61,457 nucleotides of DNA from Mycobacterium asiaticum (GCF_001668675.1 NZ_LZKQ01000230.1:1-61457); one strand, 5' to 3'. Shown: positions 1 to 8,794, counted from the stretch's first letter. Notes: generated from the letters alone by a model not told the origin. Made by a program: numbers and translations.

Positions 1-91
1 CACCTGGGCCCGCCCCCCCCCACCCGGCCGGGCGCCCCCCGGGCCCCCCCGGCCGGCCCCCCCCCCCCCCCCCCGCGGCCCCCCCCCCCCG
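1..91. other. C-rich low-complexity contig edge, probable assembly error
   Basis: These bases are almost entirely runs of C with a few G, A and T. The neighbouring bases on the minus strand translate cleanly as a PE N-terminus, so this stretch should encode the conserved end of the PE domain (normally a short Ala run followed by a DEVS-like motif). Instead it gives poly-Gly/Pro. Long C homopolymers at the very edge of a contig are typical of failing base calls in a GC-rich PE gene. I treat the sequence as unreliable. Confidence 0.75.
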
Positions 92-227
92 CGGCGGCGG
101 CGGCCGCCAGCACACTCGACGTCGGTGCCGCGGCCGCCGCGCTGGCGGTGGTGATTGCTGAGCCGATCCCCTCGATGTTCGCGGCAGCCGTCGTTATGAA
201 CTCCGGCTCGGCAAGCAGAAACGACAT
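1..227 (-). CDS. PE family protein, N-terminal fragment cut by the contig edge
   Basis: Reading leftward from an ATG at 227 gives MSFLLAEPEFITTAAANIEG, then a segment rich in Ala with PTS-SVLAAAA. This is the canonical start of a mycobacterial PE domain (first helix plus the Ala-rich linker). About 45 residues can be trusted; the rest falls in poly-C sequence and the gene runs off the window. It lies downstream of two further PE genes on the same strand, 90 bases after the stop of the next one, so it is the last visible member of a tandem PE array. Whether it continues into a PE-PPE hydrolase domain like its neighbours cannot be seen. PE proteins are exported by ESX type VII systems. Confidence 0.7.
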   Translation of the reverse strand, partial: MSFLLAEPEFITTAAANIEGIGSAITTASAAAAAPTSSVLAAAAAAGGGGRGGGGGGPAGGARGAPGRVGGGGPR

Positions 228-317
228 GAATTTACGACCCTTCCCGACAGGCAACGGTCGTCAGCGTAGAGGCATCTCGCGATGCTGTCTGCCGATTAGC
301 GCCAGCCGGTGCTCAAC

Positions 318-1973
318 TCAGGGAATGAGGGCCCGAATGTCGCTGATGTTCTGGGAGATTGCCTTCGAGATGACAAGGAACTGGACAATGCCGGCGATTG
401 TGGCCAGTCCCACGTCCGCGGCGATCGGGTAGCCGATCGCGTTGACGAGGTTGCCTTGCGCCAGCTGTTCCACGAAAAGCTGAGAGTCGTACAGCGGCAA
501 CGTGGTGGCGAATGCCATCACGGTGTCGGCCGCCGGAAGCAGCACGGCGTAATCGGTGGAGATAACTGTGGCGGCAGTGTTGACGACCTTCTCGGGTGAC
601 GGCAGCTGGCTCAGCTTCGCCAGGATGTCCATCGGTTGCGGCGGGGCGAACGTGGGGAACTGCGGCGGCTGGGCGGCCAGGGCTTGCAGCTCGGTGTGGA
701 AGTCGGTGATGCCCTGCTGCGTTCCCCTGGCGAACGCGTCGATCAGGGTGCCGGGACTGACCTCGGGGAACAACCCGAACGGCGTGTGCACATCGGCGTA
801 GCCGGTCGAGTAACCCAGGTTCGGGTCGCCATAACCCAGGTTGACGATGACTTCCAAGTTGGGCTCGATCAGCGCGGCCAGCGGATTGCCGATCACCGGT
901 ATCGCCCGCAACGGGGTCAGCAGCGGCAGTTCCTCGGTCGGGATCATGTAGTACGTGGTGTTGCCGGTGTAACCGGGAGACGTCGGCAACTGGATGGCGC
1001 TGTCGACCTGTGCGGGCGTCAGATTCAGATATTTGGTGTGCACGGTGGCGATACCGAACACCGCGTTCAGGTCCGAGATGAAGTTGATCGGGTAGCGCGG
1101 GAAGCTGGCGAACCCGTCGTACTCCTGTGTGTAGATCGCCACGTCGTACGGCGTGTTCGACGGTGTCGCGCCGTAGAAGTCGAGGCCCAGCGTCGGCAGC
1201 GTCAGGTTCGGGAACCGGGCGAGCATGCCGCCGTTGGGGTTCATCTCGTTGCCGACCAGGATGAAATTGAGATCGGTCGGCGCGATAGGGAAGCCCGCGG
1301 CCGCCAGCTGCTGCATGTACAGCGACGAGATGATGGCGCTCTGCGAGTAGCCGAACACGGTGACGGAATTACCGGGTATGGCCAATTGCGACTGCACGTA
1401 ATTCCCGAGAATTGTCAACCCCTCGGACACCGACTGATTCAGCGTCAAGCTTTTGACGCCGGTGATCGGATACAACTCTTCCGGTGTGTACAGGATCTGT
1501 TGGAGGCCGGTCGCATGTACATAAAGCTCGTTCGCGAGCGTGGCATATGCCGGCGGCGGTATGGGCACTCCGGTGGGGCCAATGAATACCGAAGTATCCA
1601 GGGCTGGGAATGGCGGATTGGTGAGCGGAAGCGCCGGCGGCAGTGCCGCCGGGGCGGCGGCCACACCCAAGGCTCCGGTCAGGGCGGCGGCCGCGGCGTT
1701 CTCGGTTTGCACGTAGGCGTTCGCCGCCGCGGCCAGCGTCTGCTGGAACTGATTGGCATAGGCCTCGACCTGGCCGACCACAGCCTGGAACTGCTGTCCG
1801 TGTGCACCAAAGAGATTCGCGATCGCCGCCGATACCTCGTCGGCGGCCGCCGCCAACAGCCCGGACGTCGGCGCGGCGGCGGCCGCGCTCGCCGCTGCGA
1901 TCGTCGAACCGATGCTGTCGATGTCCGCGGTGACCGTCGTGATGATCTGCGGGTCCACCAACAGCTGCGTCAT
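318..1973 (-). CDS. PE1: PE family protein with C-terminal PE-PPE serine hydrolase domain (PE1-like)
   Basis: The 551-residue product starts with a PE domain (residues 1 to about 100) ending in the YxxxE type VII secretion signal (YVQTE near residue 88). After a Pro-rich linker comes a PE-PPE domain (about 125-400), an alpha/beta-hydrolase fold. The nucleophile elbow is G-Y-S-Q-S with Ser210, matching the GxSxS signature of PE-PPE esterases. A Pro/Ala-rich C-terminal part follows. The ATG at 1973 is preceded by a G-rich ribosome-binding sequence. Position beside PE2 and ptbB matches Rv0151c. It probably acts on short-chain esters at or outside the cell envelope; the substrate is not shown by sequence. 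Confidence 0.85.
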   Translation of the reverse strand: MTQLLVDPQIITTVTADIDSIGSTIAAASAAAAAPTSGLLAAAADEVSAAIANLFGAHGQQFQAVVGQVEAYANQFQQTLAAAANAYVQTENAAAAALTGALGVAAAPAALPPALPLTNPPFPALDTSVFIGPTGVPIPPPAYATLANELYVHATGLQQILYTPEELYPITGVKSLTLNQSVSEGLTILGNYVQSQLAIPGNSVTVFGYSQSAIISSLYMQQLAAAGFPIAPTDLNFILVGNEMNPNGGMLARFPNLTLPTLGLDFYGATPSNTPYDVAIYTQEYDGFASFPRYPINFISDLNAVFGIATVHTKYLNLTPAQVDSAIQLPTSPGYTGNTTYYMIPTEELPLLTPLRAIPVIGNPLAALIEPNLEVIVNLGYGDPNLGYSTGYADVHTPFGLFPEVSPGTLIDAFARGTQQGITDFHTELQALAAQPPQFPTFAPPQPMDILAKLSQLPSPEKVVNTAATVISTDYAVLLPAADTVMAFATTLPLYDSQLFVEQLAQGNLVNAIGYPIAADVGLATIAGIVQFLVISKAISQNISDIRALIP

Positions 1974-1995
1974 CGCCTACCCCCCGTACCCCCGG

Positions 1996-2014
1996 CCACC
2001 ATACTTACTGGTGG
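1996..2014. promoter_or_regulatory. Hairpin in an AT-rich PE1 upstream region
   Basis: CCACCA and TGGTGG form a perfect 6-bp inverted repeat around a 7-nt loop, about 23 bases upstream of the PE1 start codon and so within a likely 5' leader. The surrounding 166-bp gap (1974-2139) is much richer in A and T than the genes around it and holds no gene. A TAGACT box on the minus strand at about 2087-2092 is a possible -10. No function can be assigned. Confidence 0.3.
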
Positions 2015-2139
2015 AAACAATTGGTGAGCGTAATGGCTCCCGGCCATTCATGTACGAGTTTTGACGCAGAAGAAAGTTACTGAATCAAGTCTAATAGAGA
2101 ACAGGCATTAAAAATGGTACGGTTGTGCAGAAATTGGCG

Positions 2140-3780
2140 TCAAATGGCGAGACTCTGCAAATCCTGAACAATCTCGGCCGCTGCTTCCACGACCGCGATG
2201 AACTCGATCATGCCGCCCAGCGCCGCCAATCCGGCAGTGGCCGCAAGCGGCAGTTCAATGGCATCCCGTAGATTTCCCTGCGCGAGTTGGCTGAAGAACA
2301 ACGTCGCGTCGTAGGCCGGCATGGTGGTGAGGAACGCCGTGCCCAGGTCAGCCGTCGGGAGCAGCACCGAGTAGCCGGTGGACACCGCCGACGCCAAGGT
2401 GTTCACGATATTGGCCGGTGTGGCCGGGACGGTTGGCGGCGGCGGTCCCAGGTACTGCTGAATCAGCGGCGGGAACGCGGGCGGGTTGATCACCGGCGGT
2501 GTGGTGAGTGCCGTCGGCGCCACAGCCAGGAAGTCGTTGATGCCCTGCTGGGTGCCGGCGACGAGAGCATTGGCGATGACGTCCGGCGGCACATTGGGGA
2601 ACAAGCCGAACGGTGTCGGCACGTTCGCCGGTGACGTTGAATAGCCGTAGTTCGGATCGCCGTAGCCGAGGTTGACGATGACCTTCAGATTCGGTTGAAC
2701 AAGTGCGGCGATCGGTTCCCCGATGACGGGGATGGCTCGGACTGGGTCCAGCAGCGGCAGATCCGGGTGCGGGATGATGTAGTACTCGTTGTTCGTCGGG
2801 CCCTGAGTCGGCAATTGAATTGCCGACTGCACCTGTGCGGGAGTGAGGTGGGCGTACGTCGTGTGCACGGTGAGAATGCCGAAGACCGCGTTGATGTCGG
2901 ACAGGATGTTGAGTGGGTATCGCGGGAAGTCGGCGAACCCGTCGTATTCCAGTGTGTACGTGGTCGTTTGGTACGGACCGTCCGGGGTGGCGCCGTAGAA
3001 GGGCAGGCCCAATGTGGTGATGTTGAGCCCCGGGATCCGGGACAGAATCCCGCCGTTGGGGTTCATTTCGTTGCCGGTCAGGATGAAGTTGAGCTTGGAC
3101 GGGTCCGGCATATTCGGGCCGAGGGAGATGTAGTGCTCCATCAGTAGGGACGAGATGATGGCGCTCTGTGAGTAACCGAAGACGGTGACGTTGTTTCCGG
3201 CTGCGAGTTGCTCTCCGATGGCCGTATTGAGGATCTGCAGTCCTTCGGACACCGATGTCGCCAGCGGCAGCGACCTGACCCCGGTGATCGGATACAGCTC
3301 TTCCGGCGTGAACAGGGCTTGGACGATCGCTCCGGGTGAAATCGGTTGCACGAAGAGACTGTTGATGGCGTTGAGGTAGGTGGCACCAGGTATCGGGGTG
3401 CCGGTGCCGCCCATGATGATCGCGGTGGTGACGTTCGTCGGTGCGCCTACGGTCGGCGTGGTCAGTCCGGCCGTGACGCTTTGCACCAATTGGGCAGTGT
3501 TGATCGCCTCGGCGTTGGCGTAGTACTCCACCGTGGCGGTCAGTCGCTGAACAATCCCGGCGTAGAGAGCGCCGAATTGCGCGTTGACCGTTTGGAATTC
3601 CTGGCCCAAGTTTTGGAACAGACCGGCGATCGCCGACGACACCTCGTCGGCGGCGGCGGCGGCAATGACGCTGGTCGGCGCCGCCGCGGACGTGACCGCG
3701 TCCCCGAGCGCCGACCCGATCCCCGCCAGCTCAGTTGCCGCAGCAGCCAACGCGGGCGGCTGCGCGAACACGTACGACAT
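2140..3780 (-). CDS. PE2: PE family protein with PE-PPE serine hydrolase domain (PE2-like)
   Basis: This 546-residue protein is a paralogue of the next gene downstream. It has a PE domain (1 to about 100) with a YxxxE export signal (YANAE), then the PE-PPE domain beginning with an IIMGGTGTPIP segment typical of the family. The catalytic elbow G-Y-S-Q-S places the nucleophile at Ser204. The FTPEELYPITG segment is shared almost identically with its neighbour. The ATG at 3780 follows a strong GGGAGGGG ribosome-binding site. Order and size suggest Rv0152c. It is probably secreted by an ESX system and acts as a lipase or esterase at the cell surface. Confidence 0.85.
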   Translation of the reverse strand: MSYVFAQPPALAAAATELAGIGSALGDAVTSAAAPTSVIAAAAADEVSSAIAGLFQNLGQEFQTVNAQFGALYAGIVQRLTATVEYYANAEAINTAQLVQSVTAGLTTPTVGAPTNVTTAIIMGGTGTPIPGATYLNAINSLFVQPISPGAIVQALFTPEELYPITGVRSLPLATSVSEGLQILNTAIGEQLAAGNNVTVFGYSQSAIISSLLMEHYISLGPNMPDPSKLNFILTGNEMNPNGGILSRIPGLNITTLGLPFYGATPDGPYQTTTYTLEYDGFADFPRYPLNILSDINAVFGILTVHTTYAHLTPAQVQSAIQLPTQGPTNNEYYIIPHPDLPLLDPVRAIPVIGEPIAALVQPNLKVIVNLGYGDPNYGYSTSPANVPTPFGLFPNVPPDVIANALVAGTQQGINDFLAVAPTALTTPPVINPPAFPPLIQQYLGPPPPTVPATPANIVNTLASAVSTGYSVLLPTADLGTAFLTTMPAYDATLFFSQLAQGNLRDAIELPLAATAGLAALGGMIEFIAVVEAAAEIVQDLQSLAI

Positions 3781-3858
3781 CTGACCCCTCCCGGTACCGG
3801 TAGAGGGTAAAGCGATTCCGCGTTGCTGTCCGGGCTTTGGCCCGAGCTCATAGACTCC

Positions 3859-4689
3859 TCAGCCGAGCAGCGCGCGCCGCAGCTTCGACAGGTCGGCCTC
3901 GGAGAGTCCGGCGTCACGCAGGTATCCGTCGAGCGAACCGAAGGATTCGTCGATCGTCTGCCATGCCGCCCACAGGTATTCGGCGCGAACGCCGAGCACC
4001 CCGTCCGAAAGCCGCGCCTTGGTGAAGGTCTCGACCTCCGGAGTCAGCTCGACATCCGAGCGTTGCTGGATCATCTCGGTGATCCGGGTGCGCAGCTGCG
4101 GCACGGCGGCGTTGCTGCGCAGATAGTCGGCAACGATCGCGTCGCGGTCCACGCCCACCGCTTCCAACACCGTCGCGACCACAAACCCGGTGCGGTCCTT
4201 GCCGGCGAAACAGTGGGTGAGTACCGGCCGCTCGTCGGCCAGCAGGGTGAACACTCGGTGCACCGCGCGCTGGGCGCCGTTGCGCGTCGGGAATTCGCGG
4301 TACTCCTCGGTCATGTAACGCACCGCGTTGGCTTCGATGGCTTCATCGGATTCGTCGGAATCGCCGTTGGTGAGCAGGCGCTTGAATGCGGATTCGTGTG
4401 GTGCCTCGTCGGATTCGTCGGCCTGGTCGTCGGCAAGATCGGGAAACGGCAGCAGATGCACGTCGACCCCATCGGGAACGCGTCCCGGACCGCGCCGGTT
4501 GACCTCGCGGGTGGAGCGCAGGTCGGCGACATCGCTGATGCCCAGCCCGCGCAGTATCTCGCGACCCCGGTCGTCGAGGCCGCTGAGCTCGCTGGAGCGG
4601 AACAACCGGCCCGGCCTGATCCCGGTGGTGGCATCCGCTACGTCACGAAAATTCCACGCGCCCGGGAGGTCTCGTAAACCGTCAGCCAT
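3859..4689 (-). CDS. ptbB: Protein tyrosine/phosphoinositide phosphatase PtpB-like
   Basis: A 276-residue protein, the same length as Rv0153c (PtbB/MptpB), a secreted phosphatase that acts on host phosphotyrosine and phosphoinositides. The P-loop H-C-F-A-G-K-D-R-T carries the CX5R catalytic signature, and the N-terminal LPGAWNFRDVA segment is typical of this tyrosine-phosphatase family. I chose the ATG at 4689 because it gives the family N-terminus and overlaps the fadE2 stop by 8 bases, suggesting translational coupling; a longer reading frame upstream lies inside fadE2. No signal peptide is visible, as in the M. tuberculosis protein. Confidence 0.9.
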   Translation of the reverse strand: MADGLRDLPGAWNFRDVADATTGIRPGRLFRSSELSGLDDRGREILRGLGISDVADLRSTREVNRRGPGRVPDGVDVHLLPFPDLADDQADESDEAPHESAFKRLLTNGDSDESDEAIEANAVRYMTEEYREFPTRNGAQRAVHRVFTLLADERPVLTHCFAGKDRTGFVVATVLEAVGVDRDAIVADYLRSNAAVPQLRTRITEMIQQRSDVELTPEVETFTKARLSDGVLGVRAEYLWAAWQTIDESFGSLDGYLRDAGLSEADLSKLRRALLG

Positions 4690-5914
4690 GGTTGGTGACC
4701 GCCGCGGCCAGCGCGGACTGCTCGCGGCCCAACTCGGTGCGGGCGATGGTGCGCATGTGGACCTCGTCGGGACCGTCGAAGATCCGCATCGCGCGATGCC
4801 AGCCGTACAGCCGGGCCAGGGGTGTGTCGTCACAGACGCCGGCCGCGCCATGCACCTGGATGGCCCGGTCGATCACGTCGCATGCCACTTGCGGGGCCAC
4901 CGCCTTGATCTGCGACACCAGCAGATGCGCGGCTTTGTTGCCGTGCTGGTCGATGGTCCACGCCGCCTTCTCGCAGAGCAGCCTGGCCTGGTCGATTTCG
5001 TTGCGGGACTTGGCAATTGCATGCTGGACCAAACCCTGGTCGGCCAGCGGACGGCCGAACGCGATCCGGTTGTTGGCGCGGTTGACCATCAGCGCCAGCG
5101 CGCGCTCGGCCCCACCGAGGGCTCGCATGCAGTGGTGGATGCGTCCCGGGCCGAGCCGGGCCTGCGCGATGGCGAAGCCGGCCCCCTCCTGGCCGAGCAG
5201 GTTGGTGGCCGGCACCCGGACGTTGTCATAGATGATTTCGCAGTGGCCGTGCTGGTCCTGCCAGCCGAACACGCCGGTCGAGCGGACCACCGTCACGCCG
5301 GGGGTGTCCATCGGCACCAGCACCATCGACTGCTGCTGGTGGCTGGCCGCTTCGGGATTGGTGCGGCCCATCACGATCAGGATCTTGCAGCGCGGGTCCG
5401 CCGCGCCCGATGTCCACCACTTACGGCCGTTGATCACGTAGTCGGCGCCGTCGCGCACGATCGAGGTCTCGATATTGCGGGCGTCACTGCTGGCCACCGC
5501 CGGCTCGGTCATCGAGAAGGCGCTGCGAATGTCGCCGTTGAGCAATGGCTCCAGCCAGTCCTTGCGTTGCTGCTCGGTGGCGAACAGGTGCAGCGTCTCC
5601 ATGTTGCCGGTGTCGGGCGCCGCACAGTTGAGCGCTTCCGGCGCGATCTCCAGGCTCCAGCCGGTCAGCTCGGCCAACGGTGCGTATTCGAGATTCGTCA
5701 GACCCGACTCGGCCGGCAGGAACAGGTTCCACAGGCCGCGCTCCTTCGCCTTGGCCTTGAGGTCCTCGATCACCGGCGGCACCGTGTGGTCGCCCGGGCC
5801 GGCGGCGTGGCGGTACTTCTCGTACTCGGCCTCGGCCGGGAAGACGTGGTCCGTCATGAATTCCGTCAACCGCTTGTGGTAGTCGCTGGCTTTGGCCGAC
5901 ATTGCGAAGTCCAT
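4682..5914 (-). CDS. fadE2: Acyl-CoA dehydrogenase FadE2
   Basis: About 410 residues of an FAD-dependent acyl-CoA dehydrogenase catalysing alpha,beta-dehydrogenation of an acyl-CoA. Family landmarks include the [12 protein letters not shown] flavin segment, [12 protein letters not shown], the substrate-side [13 protein letters not shown] and the C-terminal [15 protein letters not shown]. It resembles the ACAD10/11-like subgroup. Start at MDFAM (5914); a reading frame extends further upstream but enters the divergent promoter region, and a second ATG four codons in is possible. Order with ptbB matches Rv0154c. In M. tuberculosis the pnt transhydrogenase genes follow; here a DUF1348 gene takes that place. 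Confidence 0.9.
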   Translation of the reverse strand: MDFAMSAKASDYHKRLTEFMTDHVFPAEAEYEKYRHAAGPGDHTVPPVIEDLKAKAKERGLWNLFLPAESGLTNLEYAPLAELTGWSLEIAPEALNCAAPDTGNMETLHLFATEQQRKDWLEPLLNGDIRSAFSMTEPAVASSDARNIETSIVRDGADYVINGRKWWTSGAADPRCKILIVMGRTNPEAASHQQQSMVLVPMDTPGVTVVRSTGVFGWQDQHGHCEIIYDNVRVPATNLLGQEGAGFAIAQARLGPGRIHHCMRALGGAERALALMVNRANNRIAFGRPLADQGLVQHAIAKSRNEIDQARLLCEKAAWTIDQHGNKAAHLLVSQIKAVAPQVACDVIDRAIQVHGAAGVCDDTPLARLYGWHRAMRIFDGPDEVHMRTIARTELGREQSALAAAVTNHG

Positions 5915-5945
5915 GCCGCCACGATATGACAACGGCCACCAACCC

Positions 5946-6009
5946 CCGCGAGCAGACGCAGAATCGCATCTGAGAGCACTGATGGGTGCGATTCTGTGTC
6001 TGCTCGCGG
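5946..6009. repeat. 23-nt near-perfect inverted repeat between divergent genes
   Basis: Arms 5946-5968 and 5987-6009 are reverse complements over 23 nt with one difference that would still form a G-U pair in RNA; the loop is 18 nt. The core arm reads GCGAGCAGACGCAGAATCGC. It fills most of the 106-bp gap between the fadE2 start (5914) and the DUF1348 start (6021). That is an odd place for a terminator because transcription diverges. It may be a dispersed mycobacterial repeat, a large operator or a structured leader. Confidence 0.75.
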
Positions 6010-6020
6010 TAGAAAGGTGC

Positions 6021-6473
6021 ATGCCCGCGCCGTTTCCGCCGTTCACCTTCGAGACCGCACTGCAGAAGGTGCAAGCCGCCGAGGACGCATGGAACACCTG
6101 TGATCCCGAACGGGTCAGCCTGGCCTACACCGTCGACTCGGTCTGGCGAAACCGTGACGAGCATGTCGTCGGACGGGAAGAGATCGTCGCGTTCCTGACT
6201 CGCAAGTGGCAGCGCGAGCTCGACTACTCGTTACGCAAGGGCTTGTGGAGTTTCGAAGGCAACCGCATCGCGGTGCGGTTCCAGTACGAGAGCCACGACC
6301 GCACCGGGCAGTGGTTCCGCAGTTACGGCAACGAACTCTGGGAGTTCAATCCGGAAGGATCGATGGCGCGGCGCGAGGCCAGCATCAATGACGTGCCGAT
6401 CACCGAATCAGAGCGACGGATCTTCGGCCCGCGCCCGGCGAGCGAGCACGGTGCGGACTTCCCGCTGTGGTGA
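6021..6473 (+). CDS. DUF1348 (NTF2-like/SnoaL-fold) protein
   Basis: A 150-residue protein that fits the DUF1348 family of NTF2-fold proteins: [17 protein letters not shown], then [43 protein letters not shown] and a C-terminal [14 protein letters not shown]. These small cone-shaped folds often bind hydrophobic ligands, but no reaction is established for the family. The ATG at 6021 has an AAAGG ribosome-binding site 5-6 bases upstream; the longer frame starting at 5892 would overlap the fadE2 start and the inverted repeat. It ends three bases before a convergent 41-codon gene. Confidence 0.8.
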   Translation: MPAPFPPFTFETALQKVQAAEDAWNTCDPERVSLAYTVDSVWRNRDEHVVGREEIVAFLTRKWQRELDYSLRKGLWSFEGNRIAVRFQYESHDRTGQWFRSYGNELWEFNPEGSMARREASINDVPITESERRIFGPRPASEHGADFPLW

Positions 6474-6476
6474 GTT

Positions 6477-6602
6477 CTAGACGGGTGGGTAGGCCGGCGG
6501 CGGGTAGCCGTTACCGGACTCGACACCCCGTAAACCCCAGGTGAGATAGCTGAAGAAGAACTCGATCTCGTCGCTGCCGTCGTAGTCAGGAACCGGGTCC
6601 AT
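6477..6602 (-). CDS. 41-residue conserved-type small protein
   Basis: A short frame from ATG 6602 with a good ribosome-binding site (AGAGGTGG, 4-5 bases upstream). The peptide starts MDPVPDYDGSDEIEFFFSYL, has an acidic N-terminal part, a short aromatic segment and a Tyr/Pro-rich tail ending in YPPPAYPPV. There is no signal peptide. It diverges from the TetR gene and converges on the DUF1348 gene. M. tuberculosis has a small hypothetical (Rv0157A) near this position; whether it is the same is my guess from location. Function unknown. Confidence 0.6.
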   Translation of the reverse strand: MDPVPDYDGSDEIEFFFSYLTWGLRGVESGNGYPPPAYPPV

Positions 6603-6691
6603 TACTCCACCTCTCAAGCGACTGCGTTCTCCTGAAGCGAGTCTAGTCCCATCCGCTGCGGGGCGACAGGCGCGGTGTTGCTTAAACTGTC

Positions 6692-6701
6692 CAACTAGTT
6701 G
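6692..6701. promoter_or_regulatory. CAACTAGTTG palindrome, likely TetR operator
   Basis: A perfect 10-bp palindrome in the 130-bp gap between the 41-codon gene (start 6602) and the TetR gene (start about 6733). A symmetric site between a TetR gene and a divergent gene is the usual arrangement for an autoregulatory operator. Assignment to this TetR is inference from position. Confidence 0.45.
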
Positions 6702-6732
6702 ATTGATAACGCAGCGACGATAGTGAGTGCAG

Positions 6733-7356
6733 ATGCCGTCCGGAAATGGCCTTTCGCGCCGTGAGGAGTTGCTGGCGGTCGCCACCAAGCTGTTTGCTGC
6801 CCGCGGCTACCACGGCACTCGGATGGATGATGTCGCCGACGTGATCGGGCTGAACAAGGCGACGGTTTATCACTATTACGCCAGCAAGGCGCTGATCCTG
6901 TTCGACATCTACCGCCAGGCCGCCGAGGGCACCCTGGCCGCCGTTCATGACGACCCGTCCTGGACGGCCCGCGAGGCGCTCTACCAGTACACGGTGCGGT
7001 TGCTGACGGGGATCGCGAGTAACCCCGAACGCGCCGCTGTCTACTTCCAGGAACAGCCCTACATCACCGAGTGGTTCACCTCCGAACAGGTCGCGGAGGT
7101 GCGTGAGAAGGAAGCCCAGGTCTACGAGCATGTGCACGGCCTCATCGACCGCGGCATTGCCAGCGGCGAGTTCTATGAGTGCGACTCGCACGTCGTGGCG
7201 CTCGGCTACATCGGGATGACGCTGGGCAGTTACCGGTGGCTGCGGCCGAGCGGCCGGCGTACGGCCAAGGAGATCGCGGCGGAATTCAGCACCGCGCTGC
7301 TGCGCGGCTTGATTCGCGATGAGGAGATCCGCACCACCGCGCCGCTGGGGCCGTGA
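6733..7356 (+). CDS. TetR family regulator (Rv0158-like)
   Basis: About 207 residues. The N-terminal helix-turn-helix domain (residues about 10-55) reads RREELLAVATKLFAARGYHG, then MDDVADVIGLNKATVYHYYASK, a textbook TetR signature. The C-terminal ligand domain is all-helical and unremarkable. It sits where Rv0158 lies in M. tuberculosis. The start may be ATG 6733 or GTG 6727; neither has a clear ribosome-binding site. The palindrome at 6692 suggests control of itself and the divergent small gene. The next gene is on the opposite strand 4 bases away, so it is probably monocistronic. Confidence 0.85.
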   Translation: MPSGNGLSRREELLAVATKLFAARGYHGTRMDDVADVIGLNKATVYHYYASKALILFDIYRQAAEGTLAAVHDDPSWTAREALYQYTVRLLTGIASNPERAAVYFQEQPYITEWFTSEQVAEVREKEAQVYEHVHGLIDRGIASGEFYECDSHVVALGYIGMTLGSYRWLRPSGRRTAKEIAAEFSTALLRGLIRDEEIRTTAPLGP

Positions 7357-7360
7357 CCGG

Positions 7361-8794
7361 CTAGTTGAAGATCGGCGGGATGATGTGCAGGACGTCGCCG
7401 AGTGTTCCGCTCAGCAGAGACAGCGCCGTCACCGGAGGTTGGCTCAGGGCCGGGCCGAAGTAAAGGTTCAGACCCGGATTGACCATCGGAACCCATGGAT
7501 AGGCGTCCGGGAAGTACTCCGGTCCCCAGAGTCCGGCCTGAACGCCGATCTCGACGGCCGCGCCGTACGGCGCCTGCAGCAGCCCCTGTCCCATGTAGTA
7601 GGCGAAGGTGAACGGGTTCGGAATGTTGATCAGGCCGGCGGGTGTGGGCAGATCCGCGTAGCCGTCGGAATAGCCGAGGTCGATCATCACTCGTAGCGGT
7701 GGCTGCAGCAGGTCGGCGATAACCGGTCCGGCGTAGGGGATGTCGCGGATCGGCTGCAGTATCGGCAGGTTCTGCGTCAGGAACATGTAGTACTCGGTGT
7801 TGCCCGTGTATCCCGGTGAGGTTGGCAGCTGTACCGCGGTGGTGGACAGCAGGTCCGGGTAATTGCTGTGCACGTAGAAGTAGCCCATCAGCGCGTTGAT
7901 GTCGGCCAGGATGTTGGTCGGGTACTGCGGGACGTGCGCGATCCCGTCGTACTGCGCGGTGTAGATGTAGGTCTCGTACGGGCTGTTCGCCGGCGTCGCA
8001 CCGTTGAACAGCACGTCCAGACCGGGGATGTAGAAGCCCGGGAAGCGGGACAACAAACCGCCGTTGGGGTTGTTCCCGGCCGCGGCCATGATGAAGGCCA
8101 CGTCGTTGACGTGGGGTGAACCCGCGGCGATCATGTTGACGATCTGGTTGTGCACGATCGAAGCGCTCTGCGAGTAGCCGAAGACGGCGGTCTTGTTGCC
8201 CAGGTTCACCACCTGCTGGTTGATCGCGGCATTGAGTTGCGCCACCCCCTTGGCGACGGACTGGGCATAGGTCATCGTGCCGAGATCGGGGGTGATCGGC
8301 CAGAACTGCTCCGGGGTGAACAGGCCGACAGGCGTGCCCCCACTGAAGATCGGTTGAATGTAGTTCTTGTTGATATCCGCCACGTACCTGGCCAGCGGTA
8401 GCGGGTTGCCGGTGCCGCCCATGATGAGCGCGGTATTAATGGCGAGCGGCTCGGCCGGCGCCGCGAGAGGCGTCGCGGTCCCGGTGCCCCCGAACGAGTT
8501 CAGCAGCGCACCGTTGAACGCTTCGGCCTGCGCGTAAGTGCGTGCGGCGTCGGACAGCGCCCGGTTGAACTCGCTCTGGAACAGCGCTGCCTGTCTGACG
8601 ACGGTCTGGTACTCGTCGCCAAAAGCGTTGAAGAAATTCGCGATCGCCGCCGATACCTCGTCGCCGGCCGCCGCCAGCAGGCCCGACGTACGGCCGGCCG
8701 CGGCGGCATTGGCGGCGTGTATCGCGGCCGCGATCTCGTCGACATCCGTGGCCGCCGCAGCGAGCGACTCAGGGACTGTAAGCAAATAGGACAT
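7361..8794 (-). CDS. PE family protein with PE-PPE serine hydrolase domain (PE3/PE4-like)
   Basis: A 477-residue PE-PPE hydrolase. The PE domain (1 to about 100) carries the YxxxE signal (YAQAE), followed by a LIMGGTGNPLP segment and a hydrolase elbow G-Y-S-Q-S with Ser208. It differs from the other two PE genes in having a shorter C-terminus without the Pro-rich tail. Position between the Rv0158-like and Rv0161-like genes matches PE3/PE4 (Rv0159c/Rv0160c); only one copy is present here, so I do not choose between the two names. The start at 8794 is preceded by a GG-rich ribosome-binding site. Likely exported by ESX and active on esters at the envelope. Confidence 0.85.
   Translation of the reverse strand: MSYLLTVPESLAAAATDVDEIAAAIHAANAAAAGRTSGLLAAAGDEVSAAIANFFNAFGDEYQTVVRQAALFQSEFNRALSDAARTYAQAEAFNGALLNSFGGTGTATPLAAPAEPLAINTALIMGGTGNPLPLARYVADINKNYIQPIFSGGTPVGLFTPEQFWPITPDLGTMTYAQSVAKGVAQLNAAINQQVVNLGNKTAVFGYSQSASIVHNQIVNMIAAGSPHVNDVAFIMAAAGNNPNGGLLSRFPGFYIPGLDVLFNGATPANSPYETYIYTAQYDGIAHVPQYPTNILADINALMGYFYVHSNYPDLLSTTAVQLPTSPGYTGNTEYYMFLTQNLPILQPIRDIPYAGPVIADLLQPPLRVMIDLGYSDGYADLPTPAGLINIPNPFTFAYYMGQGLLQAPYGAAVEIGVQAGLWGPEYFPDAYPWVPMVNPGLNLYFGPALSQPPVTALSLLSGTLGDVLHIIPPIFN

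Noticed and set aside
636..2027. 463-codon plus-strand open frame opposite PE1
   Set aside because: Arg/Gly/Gln-rich composition typical of high-GC antisense shadows; the minus strand has a clear PE-PPE protein.
4328..5929. 533-codon plus-strand open frame over fadE2 and ptbB
   Set aside because: No recognisable domain, low-complexity Arg/His-rich translation, and it covers two well-supported genes.
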